A stretch of DNA of 64,000 nucleotides from Sphingobium sp052327305 (GCF_052327305.1 NZ_CP182486.1:496001-560000); one strand, 5' to 3'; shown: positions 27,791 through 36,885, counted from the first letter of the stretch. Notes: a model not told the origin generated them from the sequence alone. Made by a program: numbers and translations.

Positions 27791-29026
27791 TCAGCCGCGC
27801 GGCAGGCTTTCATGAGTCGCGATCCATTTTTCCAGGATCGGCGCAATACGGTTCCGCCACTTGGACCCGTTGAAGATGCCGTAATGGCCGACACCTTCCG
27901 CCATGTGATACTGCTTCATACTGTCATCGAGGCCTGTCGAGATCGTGAGCGCGGCCTTGGTTTGGCCGAGGCCGGAAATATCATCACGCTCGCCCTCGAT
28001 CGCCAACAGCGCTATATCGTGGATCGCCGCCGGATCGATCCGCTTGCCCCGATGCATGAGTTCGCCTTTGGGCAGGCTGTGCTTCTGGAACACTTCGGCG
28101 ATGGTCTGGAGATAGAACTCCGCCGTCATGTCGCACACCGAGCGATATTCGTCGTAGAACGCCTTGGTGGCGTCCACGCTGTCCTCGTCGCCTTCCACCA
28201 GATGCCGGAACATCTGCCAGTGGCTCATCAAATGGCTGCCCAGGTTCATCGTCATGAACCCGGCGAGCTGCAGAAAGCCGGGATAGACGCGCCGACCCGC
28301 ACCGGGATGACCGAAAGGCACCGTCACGATAACATTCTGCTGGAACCAGCTCAGCGGCCGCTCGGTGGCCATCGTATTCACCGCCGTGGGCGCCTCGCGC
28401 GTGTCGATCGGCCCGCCCATCATCGTGAGCGTGCGGGGACGGCAGGGGTGGTTCATCGCTGACATGAGCGCTGCAGCCGCATAGCTCGGCACCGAAGGCT
28501 GGCAGACAGCCAGCATATGGGCGCCGGGGCCGATATGCTCCAGCCAGCCGACGAGATAATCCAGATAGTCGTCGAGGTCGAACGCGCCATCCGACAGCGG
28601 CACCTGCCGGGCATCGCGCCAGTCGGTGATATAGACATCATGGCCCGGCAGCATCCGCTCCACGGTGCCGCGCAGCAGCGTAGCGAAGTGGCCGGACATC
28701 GGCGCGACGATGAGCAATTTGGGCTGCTTCTTGCGCAGACCCTTCTTCACGAAATGCTTGAGCTGCCCGAAGGGCTTGCGCGCCTCGATCCGCTCATCGA
28801 CGATACGTTCCTGACCGTCGACCACCGTGTGCGTAAAACCAAAGGCGGGCTTGCCACGCGGCGCGGCGGCATGAGCAAATACGTTGAGCGCAGAGGCCAG
28901 CATTGGGCCGCCACCGAAATAAGCGAAAGGATTGGCGGGGTTGCTGAGCATTTCCACACCCGCCGTCGCCACGGCGCTCGCGCTGGCAAGCAGGCTGCGC
29001 TGAATCTCATAGGCGTTGTAGAGCAT
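27791..29026 (-). CDS. phaZ: Intracellular polyhydroxyalkanoate depolymerase
   Basis: The 411-aa alpha/beta hydrolase degrades stored PHB granules to 3-hydroxybutyrate or its oligomers. The nucleophile is in a cysteine lipase-like box (VCQPSVPS), typical of intracellular PhaZ, and the LLIVAPMSGHFATLLRGT and TDWRDARQVP segments are characteristic. I begin at ATG 29026 (MLYNAYEIQRSLL), the usual family start, with AAGGA upstream; an ATG at 29050 would add eight residues. Together with the thiolase and propionyl-CoA genes elsewhere in the window it points to PHA storage in this organism. TGCA-containing repeats lie upstream at 29103-29121. Confidence 0.92.
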   Translation of the reverse strand: MLYNAYEIQRSLLASASAVATAGVEMLSNPANPFAYFGGGPMLASALNVFAHAAAPRGKPAFGFTHTVVDGQERIVDERIEARKPFGQLKHFVKKGLRKKQPKLLIVAPMSGHFATLLRGTVERMLPGHDVYITDWRDARQVPLSDGAFDLDDYLDYLVGWLEHIGPGAHMLAVCQPSVPSYAAAALMSAMNHPCRPRTLTMMGGPIDTREAPTAVNTMATERPLSWFQQNVIVTVPFGHPGAGRRVYPGFLQLAGFMTMNLGSHLMSHWQMFRHLVEGDEDSVDATKAFYDEYRSVCDMTAEFYLQTIAEVFQKHSLPKGELMHRGKRIDPAAIHDIALLAIEGERDDISGLGQTKAALTISTGLDDSMKQYHMAEGVGHYGIFNGSKWRNRIAPILEKWIATHESLPRG

Positions 29027-29102
29027 CGGCTCTGGATTTCCTTCCGACATTTCCGCGTTGTGCGTGTGCGAACAAACAATAGAGGAGGTTTATCCACCGT
29101 CC

Positions 29103-29121
29103 GCAATGCAAAAAATGCAAT
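29103..29121. promoter_or_regulatory. Paired TGCA boxes upstream of phaZ
   Basis: Two TGCA cores at 29107-29110 and 29116-29119 are separated by one turn less a base and sit about 55-95 nt upstream of phaZ and before the divergent ABC exporter. PhaR repressors of PHA genes bind TGC...GCA-type motifs, so this is a candidate operator. The match is short and AT-rich, hence weak. Confidence 0.35.
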
Positions 29122-29218
29122 CAGTCAGAACGATGTCGGCAATGATGCACCGTGAGGCTGCTCGTCTTACGACCTCCGCTATTTCAACGGGCGCGGAAAA
29201 ATGCTCTAGCGCGACGCC

Positions 29219-31012
29219 ATGAGGACGATTGAATCCCCCAACGAAACGCAGGACGGTCCCCGGCCTGCTCTCGGTCAGCTCCGTTATGTCTGGAGCCTCG
29301 CCCGCCGCTATCCCGGTCGCCTTCTGGGTGCCGCGCTCGCGCTGATCGCCGCTTCGACTGCGACTCTTGCCATACCCAACGGGTTCAAGCTGGTGATCGA
29401 TCGCGGTTTCTCCGCCGGCGCCAGCGACATCGCGATTGGCCGGTGGTTCGAGTATCTGCTCATTCTCGTCGTCGTGCTTTCCATCGCCACGGCAATGCGC
29501 TTCTACTTCGTCTCCTGGCTCGGCGAGCGCGTCGTGGCTGACATGCGCATGGCGGCCCAGCGCAATCTCCTGCGCCAGCAGCCCGCCTTTTTCGAAGAAA
29601 ACAGACCTTCGGAAATCGCCTCACGCATGACGGCCGACACGGCGGTCATCGAGCAGGTCGTCGGCACCACCGTCTCCGTCGCCCTGCGCAACATCCTCAC
29701 CGGCGTGGGCGGCATCATCTATCTCTTCACCCTCGCGCCAAAACTCACCGCGATGCTGCTCGTCGGCATTCCGCTGGTCATTTCACCGGTCATTTTCATT
29801 GGCCGCCGCCTGCGCTCACTTTCGCGCGACAGTCAGGACAGGCTGGCCGCTGTGGGCAGCGTCACGACAGAAGTCTTGGGCGCGATGCGAATCGTGCAGG
29901 CCTTCACGCAGGAAAAGCGCGAAGAGGAGCGGTTCCGGGACGCTGTGGAAACCGGCTTTCGCACGGCACGCCGACGCATCGTCGTGCGTTCGGGGATGAC
30001 TGCGCTCGTCATTCTGATGATCTTCGGGTCGATCACGTTCATCATGTGGCAGGGCGCGCTCGATGTCGCGGCAGGCCGCATGTCCGGGGGAGCCATTGCC
30101 GCTTTCGTTCTGACCGGCGGCCTGGTCGCCGGAGCCTTTGGGGCACTGACGGAAACCTGGGGCGACCTTCTGCGCGGCGCAGGCGCTGCGGCCCGGCTTT
30201 CCGAACTCACTAGCGTCGAGCCCACGATTGCCGCGCCCGTCCGTCCTTCGGCAATACCCGGTGGCCGCTCCGCTCGCCTGTCATTTGAGGACGTCCGCTT
30301 CCTCTATCCCTCGCGCCCGGAAGTCGCAGCGCTTGAGGATTTCTCTCTGACTGTCGAGCCCGGCGAAACGGTGGCAATCGTCGGCCCGTCGGGCGCGGGC
30401 AAGTCCACCCTTTTTCAGCTTACCGAGCGCTTCCACGATCCGCAGCAGGGCAGCGTGCGCCTGAACGGCGTCGACATTCGTGATGTCGATCTCGCCGATC
30501 TTCGCGCCCGCATCGCTCTGGTTCCGCAGGAAACCGTCATCTTCGCCGCGAGCGCACGGGACAATCTGCGCTATGGCAATTGGCAGGCGGACGATGCCGC
30601 AATCTGGGCGGCCGCACGCGCTGCCAACGCCGAGGAATTCCTCCGGGCTTTGCCAGACGGGCTGGACACTCAGCTTGGCGAGGCTGGGGCGCGTCTCTCC
30701 GGCGGCCAGCGCCAGCGCATCGCTATTGCCCGCGCGATCCTGCGCGATGCCCCGCTCCTGCTGCTGGATGAGGCGACATCGGCGCTCGACGCGGAGTCGG
30801 AAAGACTCGTGCAGGACGCGCTGGACCGGCTGATGAGCGATCGGACCACGCTCGTCATTGCCCATCGACTCGCGACAGTGCGTAGCGCGGACCGGATCGT
30901 CGTCCTCGACCATGGACGTATCGTCGAGACGGGCACCCACGCGGAACTGCTCCGTCTTGGCGGCCTTTATGCAAGGCTCGCTGCATTGCAATTCACCGAT
31001 ACGGCGGCCTGA
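29219..31012 (+). CDS. ABC exporter, fused permease and ATPase
   Basis: The 597-aa protein has an N-terminal six-helix ABC transporter domain (about residues 30-310) and a C-terminal nucleotide-binding domain. Walker A is GPSGAGKSTL, the signature is LSGGQRQRIA, Walker B with the catalytic Glu is LLLLDEATSALD and the H-loop is IAHRLATV. It is of the MsbA/multidrug-exporter type and would act as a homodimer in the inner membrane, exporting lipid or drug substrates. There is no adaptor or outer-membrane partner beside it, so the substrate is unknown. It is transcribed divergently from phaZ. Confidence 0.9.
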   Translation: MRTIESPNETQDGPRPALGQLRYVWSLARRYPGRLLGAALALIAASTATLAIPNGFKLVIDRGFSAGASDIAIGRWFEYLLILVVVLSIATAMRFYFVSWLGERVVADMRMAAQRNLLRQQPAFFEENRPSEIASRMTADTAVIEQVVGTTVSVALRNILTGVGGIIYLFTLAPKLTAMLLVGIPLVISPVIFIGRRLRSLSRDSQDRLAAVGSVTTEVLGAMRIVQAFTQEKREEERFRDAVETGFRTARRRIVVRSGMTALVILMIFGSITFIMWQGALDVAAGRMSGGAIAAFVLTGGLVAGAFGALTETWGDLLRGAGAAARLSELTSVEPTIAAPVRPSAIPGGRSARLSFEDVRFLYPSRPEVAALEDFSLTVEPGETVAIVGPSGAGKSTLFQLTERFHDPQQGSVRLNGVDIRDVDLADLRARIALVPQETVIFAASARDNLRYGNWQADDAAIWAAARAANAEEFLRALPDGLDTQLGEAGARLSGGQRQRIAIARAILRDAPLLLLDEATSALDAESERLVQDALDRLMSDRTTLVIAHRLATVRSADRIVVLDHGRIVETGTHAELLRLGGLYARLAALQFTDTAA

Positions 31013-31645
31013 AACACCCAGTCCGCTCAGGGCATCCTTGAGCAAATTCGACCAGCGCTTAGGGGTCACATTTAAAGTAGCATCGGAAAGAGCGGCTTTC
31101 GTGCGTAGCGGCATCCGAGCGGCTCATCGCGCCCGCGCCGCACCCACCAGCAATGCATTTCGGAACATCTGATTCTCTTGGGGCACCGAGTCAATCAACG
31201 CCCAGCCTCCAACGTTCGCGCATTTCGCCCGCTCGACCACCCGGCGCATTTTCCTCCGGCCGCCCTTGGAACCGGGCCACCGCTCCGATCTCCGGATTCC
31301 GTTCAAGCATTTGGATTAGATGATCGAAGGCAGCGGGATGAAGGGACTCGAACCTGCAGTCAGCCCTATTTTGTGGAGACAGCTTACGACTCCGTGCGCC
31401 CCTCAAATCCGGAACCATCACCCAGATATTCAGCCCGATGGAGAAGGACACCGATGACTGGGGGCGAAGGCCGTTATGGACACCACGGTGATGGTGCAGC
31501 GGAACCGACTCTCGCCCTTCGTTCGCACTTTAAGCCGAGCAGAACAGTCTGACGGCAGTTGAACTGTAACGATCGAGGTGCAGCGTCACCTCCGGCAGCG
31601 TTGGCTTCCCCCCGCCAATGCTCGAGCGTCCTCCGGACGAACAAT
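31013..31645. other. Intergenic stretch without a recognised gene
   Basis: About 0.63 kb follows the ABC exporter stop. Open frames here are short, mutually overlapping and have no recognisable protein signature. A TTCGA box with flanking sequence resembling the 3' half of a tRNA occurs near 31338-31362 on the minus strand, but the stems do not pair. I see no gene, no terminator of the exporter and no repeat that I can defend. Confidence 0.5.
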
Positions 31646-31673
31646 AAAAAAGGGAGGCCGAAGCCTCCCTTTT
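31646..31673 (-). terminator. Intrinsic terminator after the tonB-exbB-exbD-exbD operon
   Basis: GGGAGGC at 31652-31658 pairs with GCCTCCC at 31663-31669 around a CGAA loop, flanked by an A-run (31646-31651) and a T-run (31670-31673). Read on the minus strand this is a GC stem followed by a long T-run, placed about 50 nt after the last exbD stop. It could work in both directions. Confidence 0.88.
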
Positions 31674-31724
31674 CAATCCTATCAACCGCCGACCCCATAT
31701 GGGGGCCGTCGAATGCCGCTGCGA

Positions 31725-32150
31725 TCAGAACGAACCGTAGCGCTCGTTGCCGACGAAACCCATCTTCGAAACGCCGCTGCGCTTGATGACGGCGAGAACC
31801 TCGTCGACAGTCACGTAGCGGGCATTTGCGTCGGGCTCGAACTGCAGCTCGGGCTCAGGGTTCATGCGCTTTGTCGCATCCAGATACTGACGCAGCACCA
31901 GCTGATCGATCGGTGAACCGTTCCAGTATACGGTGCTGTCCGCACCGATGCCCAGCTTGTTCTTTACCGGATCGACAATGGGCTGATCCTGCGGCGGGGT
32001 GTTCTGCGGTAGGTCGATCTTCACCGCGTGGGTTTGGATCGGAATGGTGATGATGAACATGATGAGGAGCACGAGCATGACGTCGATCAACGGCGTCGTG
32101 TTCATGTCCATCATCGGCTCGCCGTCATCGCGGCCCGCACTCATAGCCAT
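31725..32150 (-). CDS. exbD: ExbD/TolR-family biopolymer transport protein (second copy)
   Basis: The 141-aa protein has one N-terminal membrane helix containing the essential aspartate in the family motif MNTTPLIDVMLVLLIMFII, and a periplasmic domain with the C-terminal VDEVLAVIKRSGVSKMGFVGN segment. ExbD proteins use proton motive force with ExbB to drive TonB. It is the last gene of tonB-exbB-exbD-exbD, 27 nt after the first exbD. Two ExbD paralogues in series are seen in several alpha- and gammaproteobacterial TonB loci. The two share only the N-terminal region closely, so they may form different motor subtypes. Confidence 0.92.
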   Translation of the reverse strand: MAMSAGRDDGEPMMDMNTTPLIDVMLVLLIMFIITIPIQTHAVKIDLPQNTPPQDQPIVDPVKNKLGIGADSTVYWNGSPIDQLVLRQYLDATKRMNPEPELQFEPDANARYVTVDEVLAVIKRSGVSKMGFVGNERYGSF

Positions 32151-32177
32151 CGGGCTATACTCCTCTCAATCTGGCCG

Positions 32178-32666
32178 TCAGAGACGACGGATGCTGATCG
32201 AACCGGGCTCAGGCTCGGAAATGAATCCGACCTTGGGATAGCCCGCACGCTGCATCGTGAAGATGGTGCCACCGATGCACTTGTAGGGCACGTCGATGTC
32301 GCCGCGAATATGCACTTCGGGCAGATCGTCCGGGTTCATGTTCTGAACGCCGCCGGCCTTCTCGATGTCCTTCTTGAGCTTGTCCACCGCGCGGGTAAGC
32401 AAGTCGTCAGAAGTCACGCGAGTCAGGTTCCAGTAGACGCCGCACGAGCCGTCGGCTTCCTTGATGACGCTGAGCGAGACATTCTCCGGCTTCGTCGTGG
32501 TGGGCTCGAAAGCCACCTTGGGAAGCCGGATCGGCACCGTCTGGATCACGACAGGAACGGCGATGAGAAAGATGATGAGAAGCACCAGCATGACGTCCAC
32601 GAGGGGCGTCGTGTTGATGTCCGACATTGGAGCGTCGTCACCACCCGATGATGTACTAATTGCCAT
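32178..32666 (-). CDS. exbD: ExbD/TolR-family biopolymer transport protein (first copy)
   Basis: The 162-aa protein has the same architecture as the downstream paralogue. An N-terminal helix carries the proton-conducting Asp in INTTPLVDVMLVLLIIFLI, followed by a periplasmic domain that includes PEVHIRGDIDVPYKCIGGTI. Two periplasmic cysteines (in GSCGVYWN and YKCIGG) could form a disulfide, a feature absent from the second copy. It follows exbB by 84 nt, a gap that contains a stable hairpin at 32714-32739. It would work with ExbB and TonB to power outer-membrane TonB-dependent receptors. Confidence 0.92.
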   Translation of the reverse strand: MAISTSSGGDDAPMSDINTTPLVDVMLVLLIIFLIAVPVVIQTVPIRLPKVAFEPTTTKPENVSLSVIKEADGSCGVYWNLTRVTSDDLLTRAVDKLKKDIEKAGGVQNMNPDDLPEVHIRGDIDVPYKCIGGTIFTMQRAGYPKVGFISEPEPGSISIRRL

Positions 32667-32713
32667 CGATCGAAAATCCTATTGCTTGCTTTTGGCGAAT
32701 GACGCTGGCGGTA

Positions 32714-32739
32714 TGGCCGGCCCCGAAAGGAGCCGGCCA
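32714..32739. repeat. Hairpin 12 nt after exbB stop, inside the operon
   Basis: TGGCCGGC at 32714-32721 pairs perfectly with GCCGGCCA at 32732-32739 with a 10-nt loop. On the minus strand it follows the exbB stop by 11-12 nt and has no T-run, so it is more likely a processing or stability element than a full terminator. Confidence 0.7.
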
Positions 32740-32750
32740 AATCCGTCAGA

Positions 32751-33503
32751 TCAAGCCTTGGCAGCCACGGGCTTGGCGGCGGCAACCGGAGCGGCAGCCA
32801 CGACCGGGCGAACCGCGCCGTTCGAGACCATGTAGCCAAGCAGGTCGTTGTTGAAGCCCGAGAGGTCTTCGGCAATCGACTTGTTGCGACGCTGCAGGAA
32901 GTTGAACGCGAGCACTGCGGGAACCGCGACGACGAGACCCAGAGCGGTCATGATGAGCGCTTCACCGACCGGACCGGCGACCGCGTCGATCGATGCCTGG
33001 CCGGACGCGCCGATCTTGATGAGCGCGCGATAGATGCCGACCACGGTACCGAACAGACCGATGAACGGCGAGGTCGCACCGACGGTCGCGAGGAACGCGA
33101 GACCACCGCCCAGACGGGAGTTGATCGCCGCTTCCGAGCGAGCGAGCGAAGCATGCATCCAGTCATGCGCCTCGACCGGATCGGTCAGCTTGTTGTGGTG
33201 CTCCTGAGCCAGGATGCCGTCATCGACCAGCTGCTTGTAGGCGCTGTTCTTCTCCAGCTTGGCCGAACCTTCCTTGAGGCTCGTCGCGCGCCAGAACGTG
33301 CCACGGACCTTCTTGCCCTGATTGATCACCTTCTGCTGCTCGATGAGCTTAGTGAACAGGATGAAGAACGTGCCGACCGACATGCCGACGAGAATGATGA
33401 AAACGGTCCAGGCGATGACACCGCCCTGCTCGAGCGCTTCCATGAGGCCGTAAGGGTTATTGCCAGCTGCCGGCGCGGCGGCGGCCATAATCTGAGTGAA
33501 CAT
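32751..33503 (-). CDS. exbB: ExbB/MotA/TolQ-family proton channel protein
   Basis: The 250-aa inner-membrane protein has three helices (about residues 30-52, 140-165, 185-210). The typical ExbB motifs GLAFLATVGATSPFIGLFGTVVGI and PVGEALIMTALGLVVAVPAVLAFN are split over the second and third helices. It forms the proton channel of the TonB motor. The C-terminal tail is unusual in being a repeat of Ala, Val and Pro (VAAAPVAAAKPVAAKA), which may be a linker. It lies between tonB and exbD with hairpins on both sides. Confidence 0.93.
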   Translation of the reverse strand: MFTQIMAAAAPAAGNNPYGLMEALEQGGVIAWTVFIILVGMSVGTFFILFTKLIEQQKVINQGKKVRGTFWRATSLKEGSAKLEKNSAYKQLVDDGILAQEHHNKLTDPVEAHDWMHASLARSEAAINSRLGGGLAFLATVGATSPFIGLFGTVVGIYRALIKIGASGQASIDAVAGPVGEALIMTALGLVVAVPAVLAFNFLQRRNKSIAEDLSGFNNDLLGYMVSNGAVRPVVAAAPVAAAKPVAAKA

Positions 33504-33537
33504 TTAGATTATCCTCTTCAAACCAGTCTATAAAGCT

Positions 33538-33565
33538 GGCGGGCCAGGATCTTGTCCGGCCCGCC
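33538..33565. repeat. Hairpin 11 nt after tonB stop, inside the operon
   Basis: GGCGGGCC at 33538-33545 pairs with GGCCCGCC at 33558-33565 around a 12-nt loop. It occupies the same relative position after tonB as the 32714-32739 hairpin does after exbB, and likewise lacks a T-run. Confidence 0.7.
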
Positions 33566-33576
33566 GGGAAGTCGAA

Positions 33577-34230
33577 TTATTTCGGTATCTGCCACGTCAC
33601 GCGGCGAGTGCCGGTAGACGCGATCGGATTGCCTGCCTGATCCTGCGCAGGCGTGAACCGCCCACGACGCATCATCAGACGACAGGTCGTTTCATCGAGG
33701 TCAGAATTTCCGCTCGATGATGTAACACGGCAAGCCGTGACGCGACCGTCCGCACCGATATCGTAAGAGATACCGGTAGTACCTTCCGCTTCCTCACGCA
33801 GAGCGCGCGCAGGATAGTCGTCCGTACCGAACCACGCAGCTGCGTTACCCCGGGGACCGGCAGCCTTGCTCACGACAGGCGCGGGCGGAGGCGGCGGTGC
33901 GGGCGGCGCTGTGGGCGCCGGCGGCAGCGGTGGCGGCAGCACGGGCGTTGCCATGATCGGCGGAGCCGGTGATGGCAGGGCGACCTGCGGCGGCGGTATA
34001 TAGACCGGGGGTGGCGGAACCGGCTGATCCGGTGGTGGTGGCGGCGGCTCTTCCTCTGGTGGCGGTGGTTCTTCCTTAATATCCACCACGTTCAGCTGTT
34101 CCGCAGCCTTCTTGATATATTGTACGCCCAGACCCGTCACGAAGGCATAGCCGAGGACTGCATGAATCAAGGCGACAATGATGATCGATATCGTCCGACT
34201 CGACGATTGCGAGTGGTCAGCGTAAGCCAT
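33577..34230 (-). CDS. tonB: TonB energy transducer
   Basis: The 217-aa protein has a cytoplasmic/membrane N-terminal helix (about residues 13-35), then a Pro-rich periplasmic spacer from about residue 54 to 125 (runs of PPPP, EEPPPPP and repeated PxxP). The C-terminal domain ends with DLDETTCRLMMRRGRFTPAQD and a final RRVTWQIPK strand. TonB couples ExbB/ExbD to outer-membrane receptors for siderophores, haem, B12 and glycans. B12 uptake would feed the mutase encoded at 6387. It heads the minus-strand operon and is divergent from the secreted-protein gene at 34448. Confidence 0.93.
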   Translation of the reverse strand: MAYADHSQSSSRTISIIIVALIHAVLGYAFVTGLGVQYIKKAAEQLNVVDIKEEPPPPEEEPPPPPPDQPVPPPPVYIPPPQVALPSPAPPIMATPVLPPPLPPAPTAPPAPPPPPAPVVSKAAGPRGNAAAWFGTDDYPARALREEAEGTTGISYDIGADGRVTACRVTSSSGNSDLDETTCRLMMRRGRFTPAQDQAGNPIASTGTRRVTWQIPK

Positions 34231-34447
34231 TCAGCAACGACACTCCTTGAACCCATTATCCGAAACGCCCCGGCTCCACCGCCCACGAACCGCCACAATT
34301 CGTGCACGGAAACAAACCCGGAATACCGGGGACCAATTTCGTAGCAGATACCTATCGCGGCATTTCCGCTCTGGCAAACGCTTTGTTGGCACTAGGTCAA
34401 ACGCCGGTTACAGCATGTAAAAGTGGGGCGGGGAACGTTAGAGGAGT

Positions 34448-35320
34448 ATGCCTGAGATCATGACAGCGACCCGCTTTTCACATCCGGATGTCAGTTTTCG
34501 AAGGTCCGGGTTTCGCCTCATTTTCGCCGGATTCCTTACCGGAATCTTGTCTTCCGCTGCAATCGCGCGGAAGGAACCGGCCCCTTTGCCCCCTCCCCCT
34601 TATGCTCTCGTCGCGGATCAGGCGACGCAGGCGGAGGCGATTGCCCATGTACGCGTCAGGTCGGTCGCACAGCTTGCGCCGGATCGCGCTCCGGGCCTCC
34701 GGGCCGGCGAAGCGCGCTATTATGTCGAGGCGGAGTCGACGAGCCTGATTCGCGGCAATGCCGGCCTTGCCCAGCGCATCTCGTTCCTGGTCGATGGATC
34801 GCCGGACAAGAAGGCGCACCCCGTCGTAAAAGGGCAGGAGTATCTTATCTTCGGCAGCGTCGGTGCCCGGGTGGATCAGTTCCGGTTGCTCTCGGCCAAG
34901 AGCGTCGTCCCCTGGAGCTCCGCATCTGAAGCGCTGACTCGCAAAATCGTTGGCGAGATCATCGCACCGAACGCGCCGCCAGCCATCAGTCGCATCGAGT
35001 CGGCTTTTCATGTCGCAGGCAATGTGACCGGCGAAAGCGAAAGCCAGATCTTCCTGCAGACTGAGGATAAGCGGCCCATTTCATTGTCGATTATCCGCCG
35101 GCCGGACGAGACGCCGTCCTACACCGTTTCGATCGGAGAAGTCGTGGGCGAGGACGGCCAACTGCCGCCCAAGGATACGTTGCTCTGGTATCGCCTCGCT
35201 TGTCATCTGCCCGCCGACCTGCCGCAACAGGCGCTCAGCGGCGTCGAACCGAACGACGCACAGGCGGCGCGCCGGGATTATCGGGAGATGATGGCGGCGC
35301 TTGGTCCCTGTTCACGATAG
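34448..35320 (+). CDS. Exported protein of unknown function
   Basis: The 290-aa protein has a basic N-terminus and a hydrophobic core (residues about 20-40) ending in an Ala-Ile-Ala-like site, consistent with a signal peptide, followed by a Pro-rich PAPLPPPPYALV linker. The rest is a globular domain with beta-rich character (EYLIFGSVGARVDQFRLL) and a lone C-terminal Cys pair (LACHLP and GPCSR) that could form a disulfide. I do not recognise the family. The first ATG has AGGAG too close upstream, so an ATG at 34460 is also possible. It precedes hom by about 105 nt on the same strand. Confidence 0.7.
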   Translation: MPEIMTATRFSHPDVSFRRSGFRLIFAGFLTGILSSAAIARKEPAPLPPPPYALVADQATQAEAIAHVRVRSVAQLAPDRAPGLRAGEARYYVEAESTSLIRGNAGLAQRISFLVDGSPDKKAHPVVKGQEYLIFGSVGARVDQFRLLSAKSVVPWSSASEALTRKIVGEIIAPNAPPAISRIESAFHVAGNVTGESESQIFLQTEDKRPISLSIIRRPDETPSYTVSIGEVVGEDGQLPPKDTLLWYRLACHLPADLPQQALSGVEPNDAQAARRDYREMMAALGPCSR

Positions 35321-35425
35321 ACGCCCAGCGATAGCGCGGCGCGGGCGACTTCCCTCTCGGGCTTCGAACGACTAAGGGCGGCGGGCCTTGATGAAGGCAA
35401 GCGGCAGACAGGGAAACGAACAGGC

Positions 35426-36736
35426 ATGAACGAGAGCAGAGCGCTCAGGCTGGCGATAGTCGGACTCGGCACCGTGGGCGCCGGAGTGATTCGGCTGCTG
35501 ACCGAAAATCGGGATCTTATTTCTCGTCGCGCCGGCCGGCCGATTGAGGTCGTGGCGATTTCCGCGCGGGACCGGTCCAAGGATCGCGGCATCGACCTGT
35601 CTCCTTATGAATGGGTCGACGACATGGGCAGCCTTGCGACCCGTGCGGACGTCGACGTCATCGTCGAGCTGATCGGCGGCGCGGATGGCCCTGCCCTTAC
35701 GCTTGCCCGCCAGGCGCTCGCCAACGGCAAGCCCTTCGTGACCGCCAATAAGGCCATGATCGCGCATCATGGCCTTGGTTTGGCCGGCGAAGCGGAAAAG
35801 GCAGACGTTCCCCTAAAGTACGAGGCGGCAGTTGCCGGGGGTATCCCCGTGATCAAGGGCCTGCGGGAAGGCGCGGCCGCCAATCGCATCATGCGGGTCT
35901 ATGGCATTCTCAACGGCACCTGTAATTTCATCCTTTCCACTATGGAGAAGGACGGCAGCCCCTTTGCGCAGGTGCTGAAAGAGGCGCAGGACAAGGGATA
36001 TGCGGAAGCCGACCCCAGCTTCGACATCGACGGGATCGACGCCGCGCACAAGCTCTCCATTCTTGCGAGCCTCGCTTTCGGCACGGAGATCGATTTCGCA
36101 TCCGTGGACATTACCGGCATCCGCCATGTTCTGGCTGCTGACATTCGTGAGGCTGCCGCGCTTGGCTACAAGGTGCGCCTTGTCGGCCTTGCCGAATGTG
36201 AAGGCGAAGGCGAGGAGAGCCTCGGCCTGTTCCAGCGCGTCCACCCCATGCTGGTGCCGCTGGATCATCCCCTCGCCCATGTCGGCGGCGCGCTCAATGC
36301 CGTGGTGGCGGAAGGCAATTTCGTCGGCCGGCTGTTCTTTCAGGGCGCCGGTGCGGGCGAAGGGCCAACGGCTTCGGCGGTGGTTGCAGATATCATCGAT
36401 GTCGCGCGCGACGAATATGGTCCAGCCTTCGCCATGCCGGCGGAATGGCTGGAGCGTCAGGTGAAGGCCGATGCCGGCCAGCGTCAGGGTCGCGCTTATC
36501 TTCGCTTCCGGGTGCAGGACAAGCCCGGCGTGCTGGCCGAAATCACGGCAGCGATGCGCGATGCGAGCGTCTCCATCGAGAGCGTCATCCAGCGCGCGGT
36601 GACGGACGGCGACGGCGTACTGGTTGCTATTGTGACCCATAATGGGGCACTTTCCGCGATTGATGAAGTGATTGCGCGCCTGTCCGGATCGGACAGTCTG
36701 CTCGATGCGCCGATGGTGATGCACATATTGGATTGA
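35426..36736 (+). CDS. hom: Homoserine dehydrogenase
   Basis: The 436-aa enzyme reduces aspartate semialdehyde to homoserine for threonine and methionine synthesis. It has an N-terminal NAD(P)-binding motif (AIVGLGTVGAGVIRLL), the catalytic domain with TANKAMIAHHG, YEAAVAGGIPVIKGLREG and GILNGTCNFILSTME, and a C-terminal ACT domain (about residues 355-430) for feedback control. Homoserine is also the precursor of the substrate of metY in the propionate operon. It is followed by glpX on the same strand. Confidence 0.95.
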   Translation: MNESRALRLAIVGLGTVGAGVIRLLTENRDLISRRAGRPIEVVAISARDRSKDRGIDLSPYEWVDDMGSLATRADVDVIVELIGGADGPALTLARQALANGKPFVTANKAMIAHHGLGLAGEAEKADVPLKYEAAVAGGIPVIKGLREGAAANRIMRVYGILNGTCNFILSTMEKDGSPFAQVLKEAQDKGYAEADPSFDIDGIDAAHKLSILASLAFGTEIDFASVDITGIRHVLAADIREAAALGYKVRLVGLAECEGEGEESLGLFQRVHPMLVPLDHPLAHVGGALNAVVAEGNFVGRLFFQGAGAGEGPTASAVVADIIDVARDEYGPAFAMPAEWLERQVKADAGQRQGRAYLRFRVQDKPGVLAEITAAMRDASVSIESVIQRAVTDGDGVLVAIVTHNGALSAIDEVIARLSGSDSLLDAPMVMHILD

Positions 36737-36885
36737 GGGCTGCGGGCGGCCCCACCCTCGCCTTTGCCCCGCTCGTCGCGCCTGTGAGTGCGGCCGACAT
36801 TTATCGGCGCAGCACTTATCGACAACGTTGCGCTCCTCGCCTATCCGGACCTCAAGTTTTTAACGGCAGAAGGGGTGTGCAGACC

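Noticed and set aside
31338..31362. tRNA-like 3' half on the minus strand (TTCGAG box followed by a CCC stretch)
   Set aside because: The T-stem sides do not pair and no acceptor, D or anticodon arms can be formed with the upstream sequence, so I do not call a tRNA.
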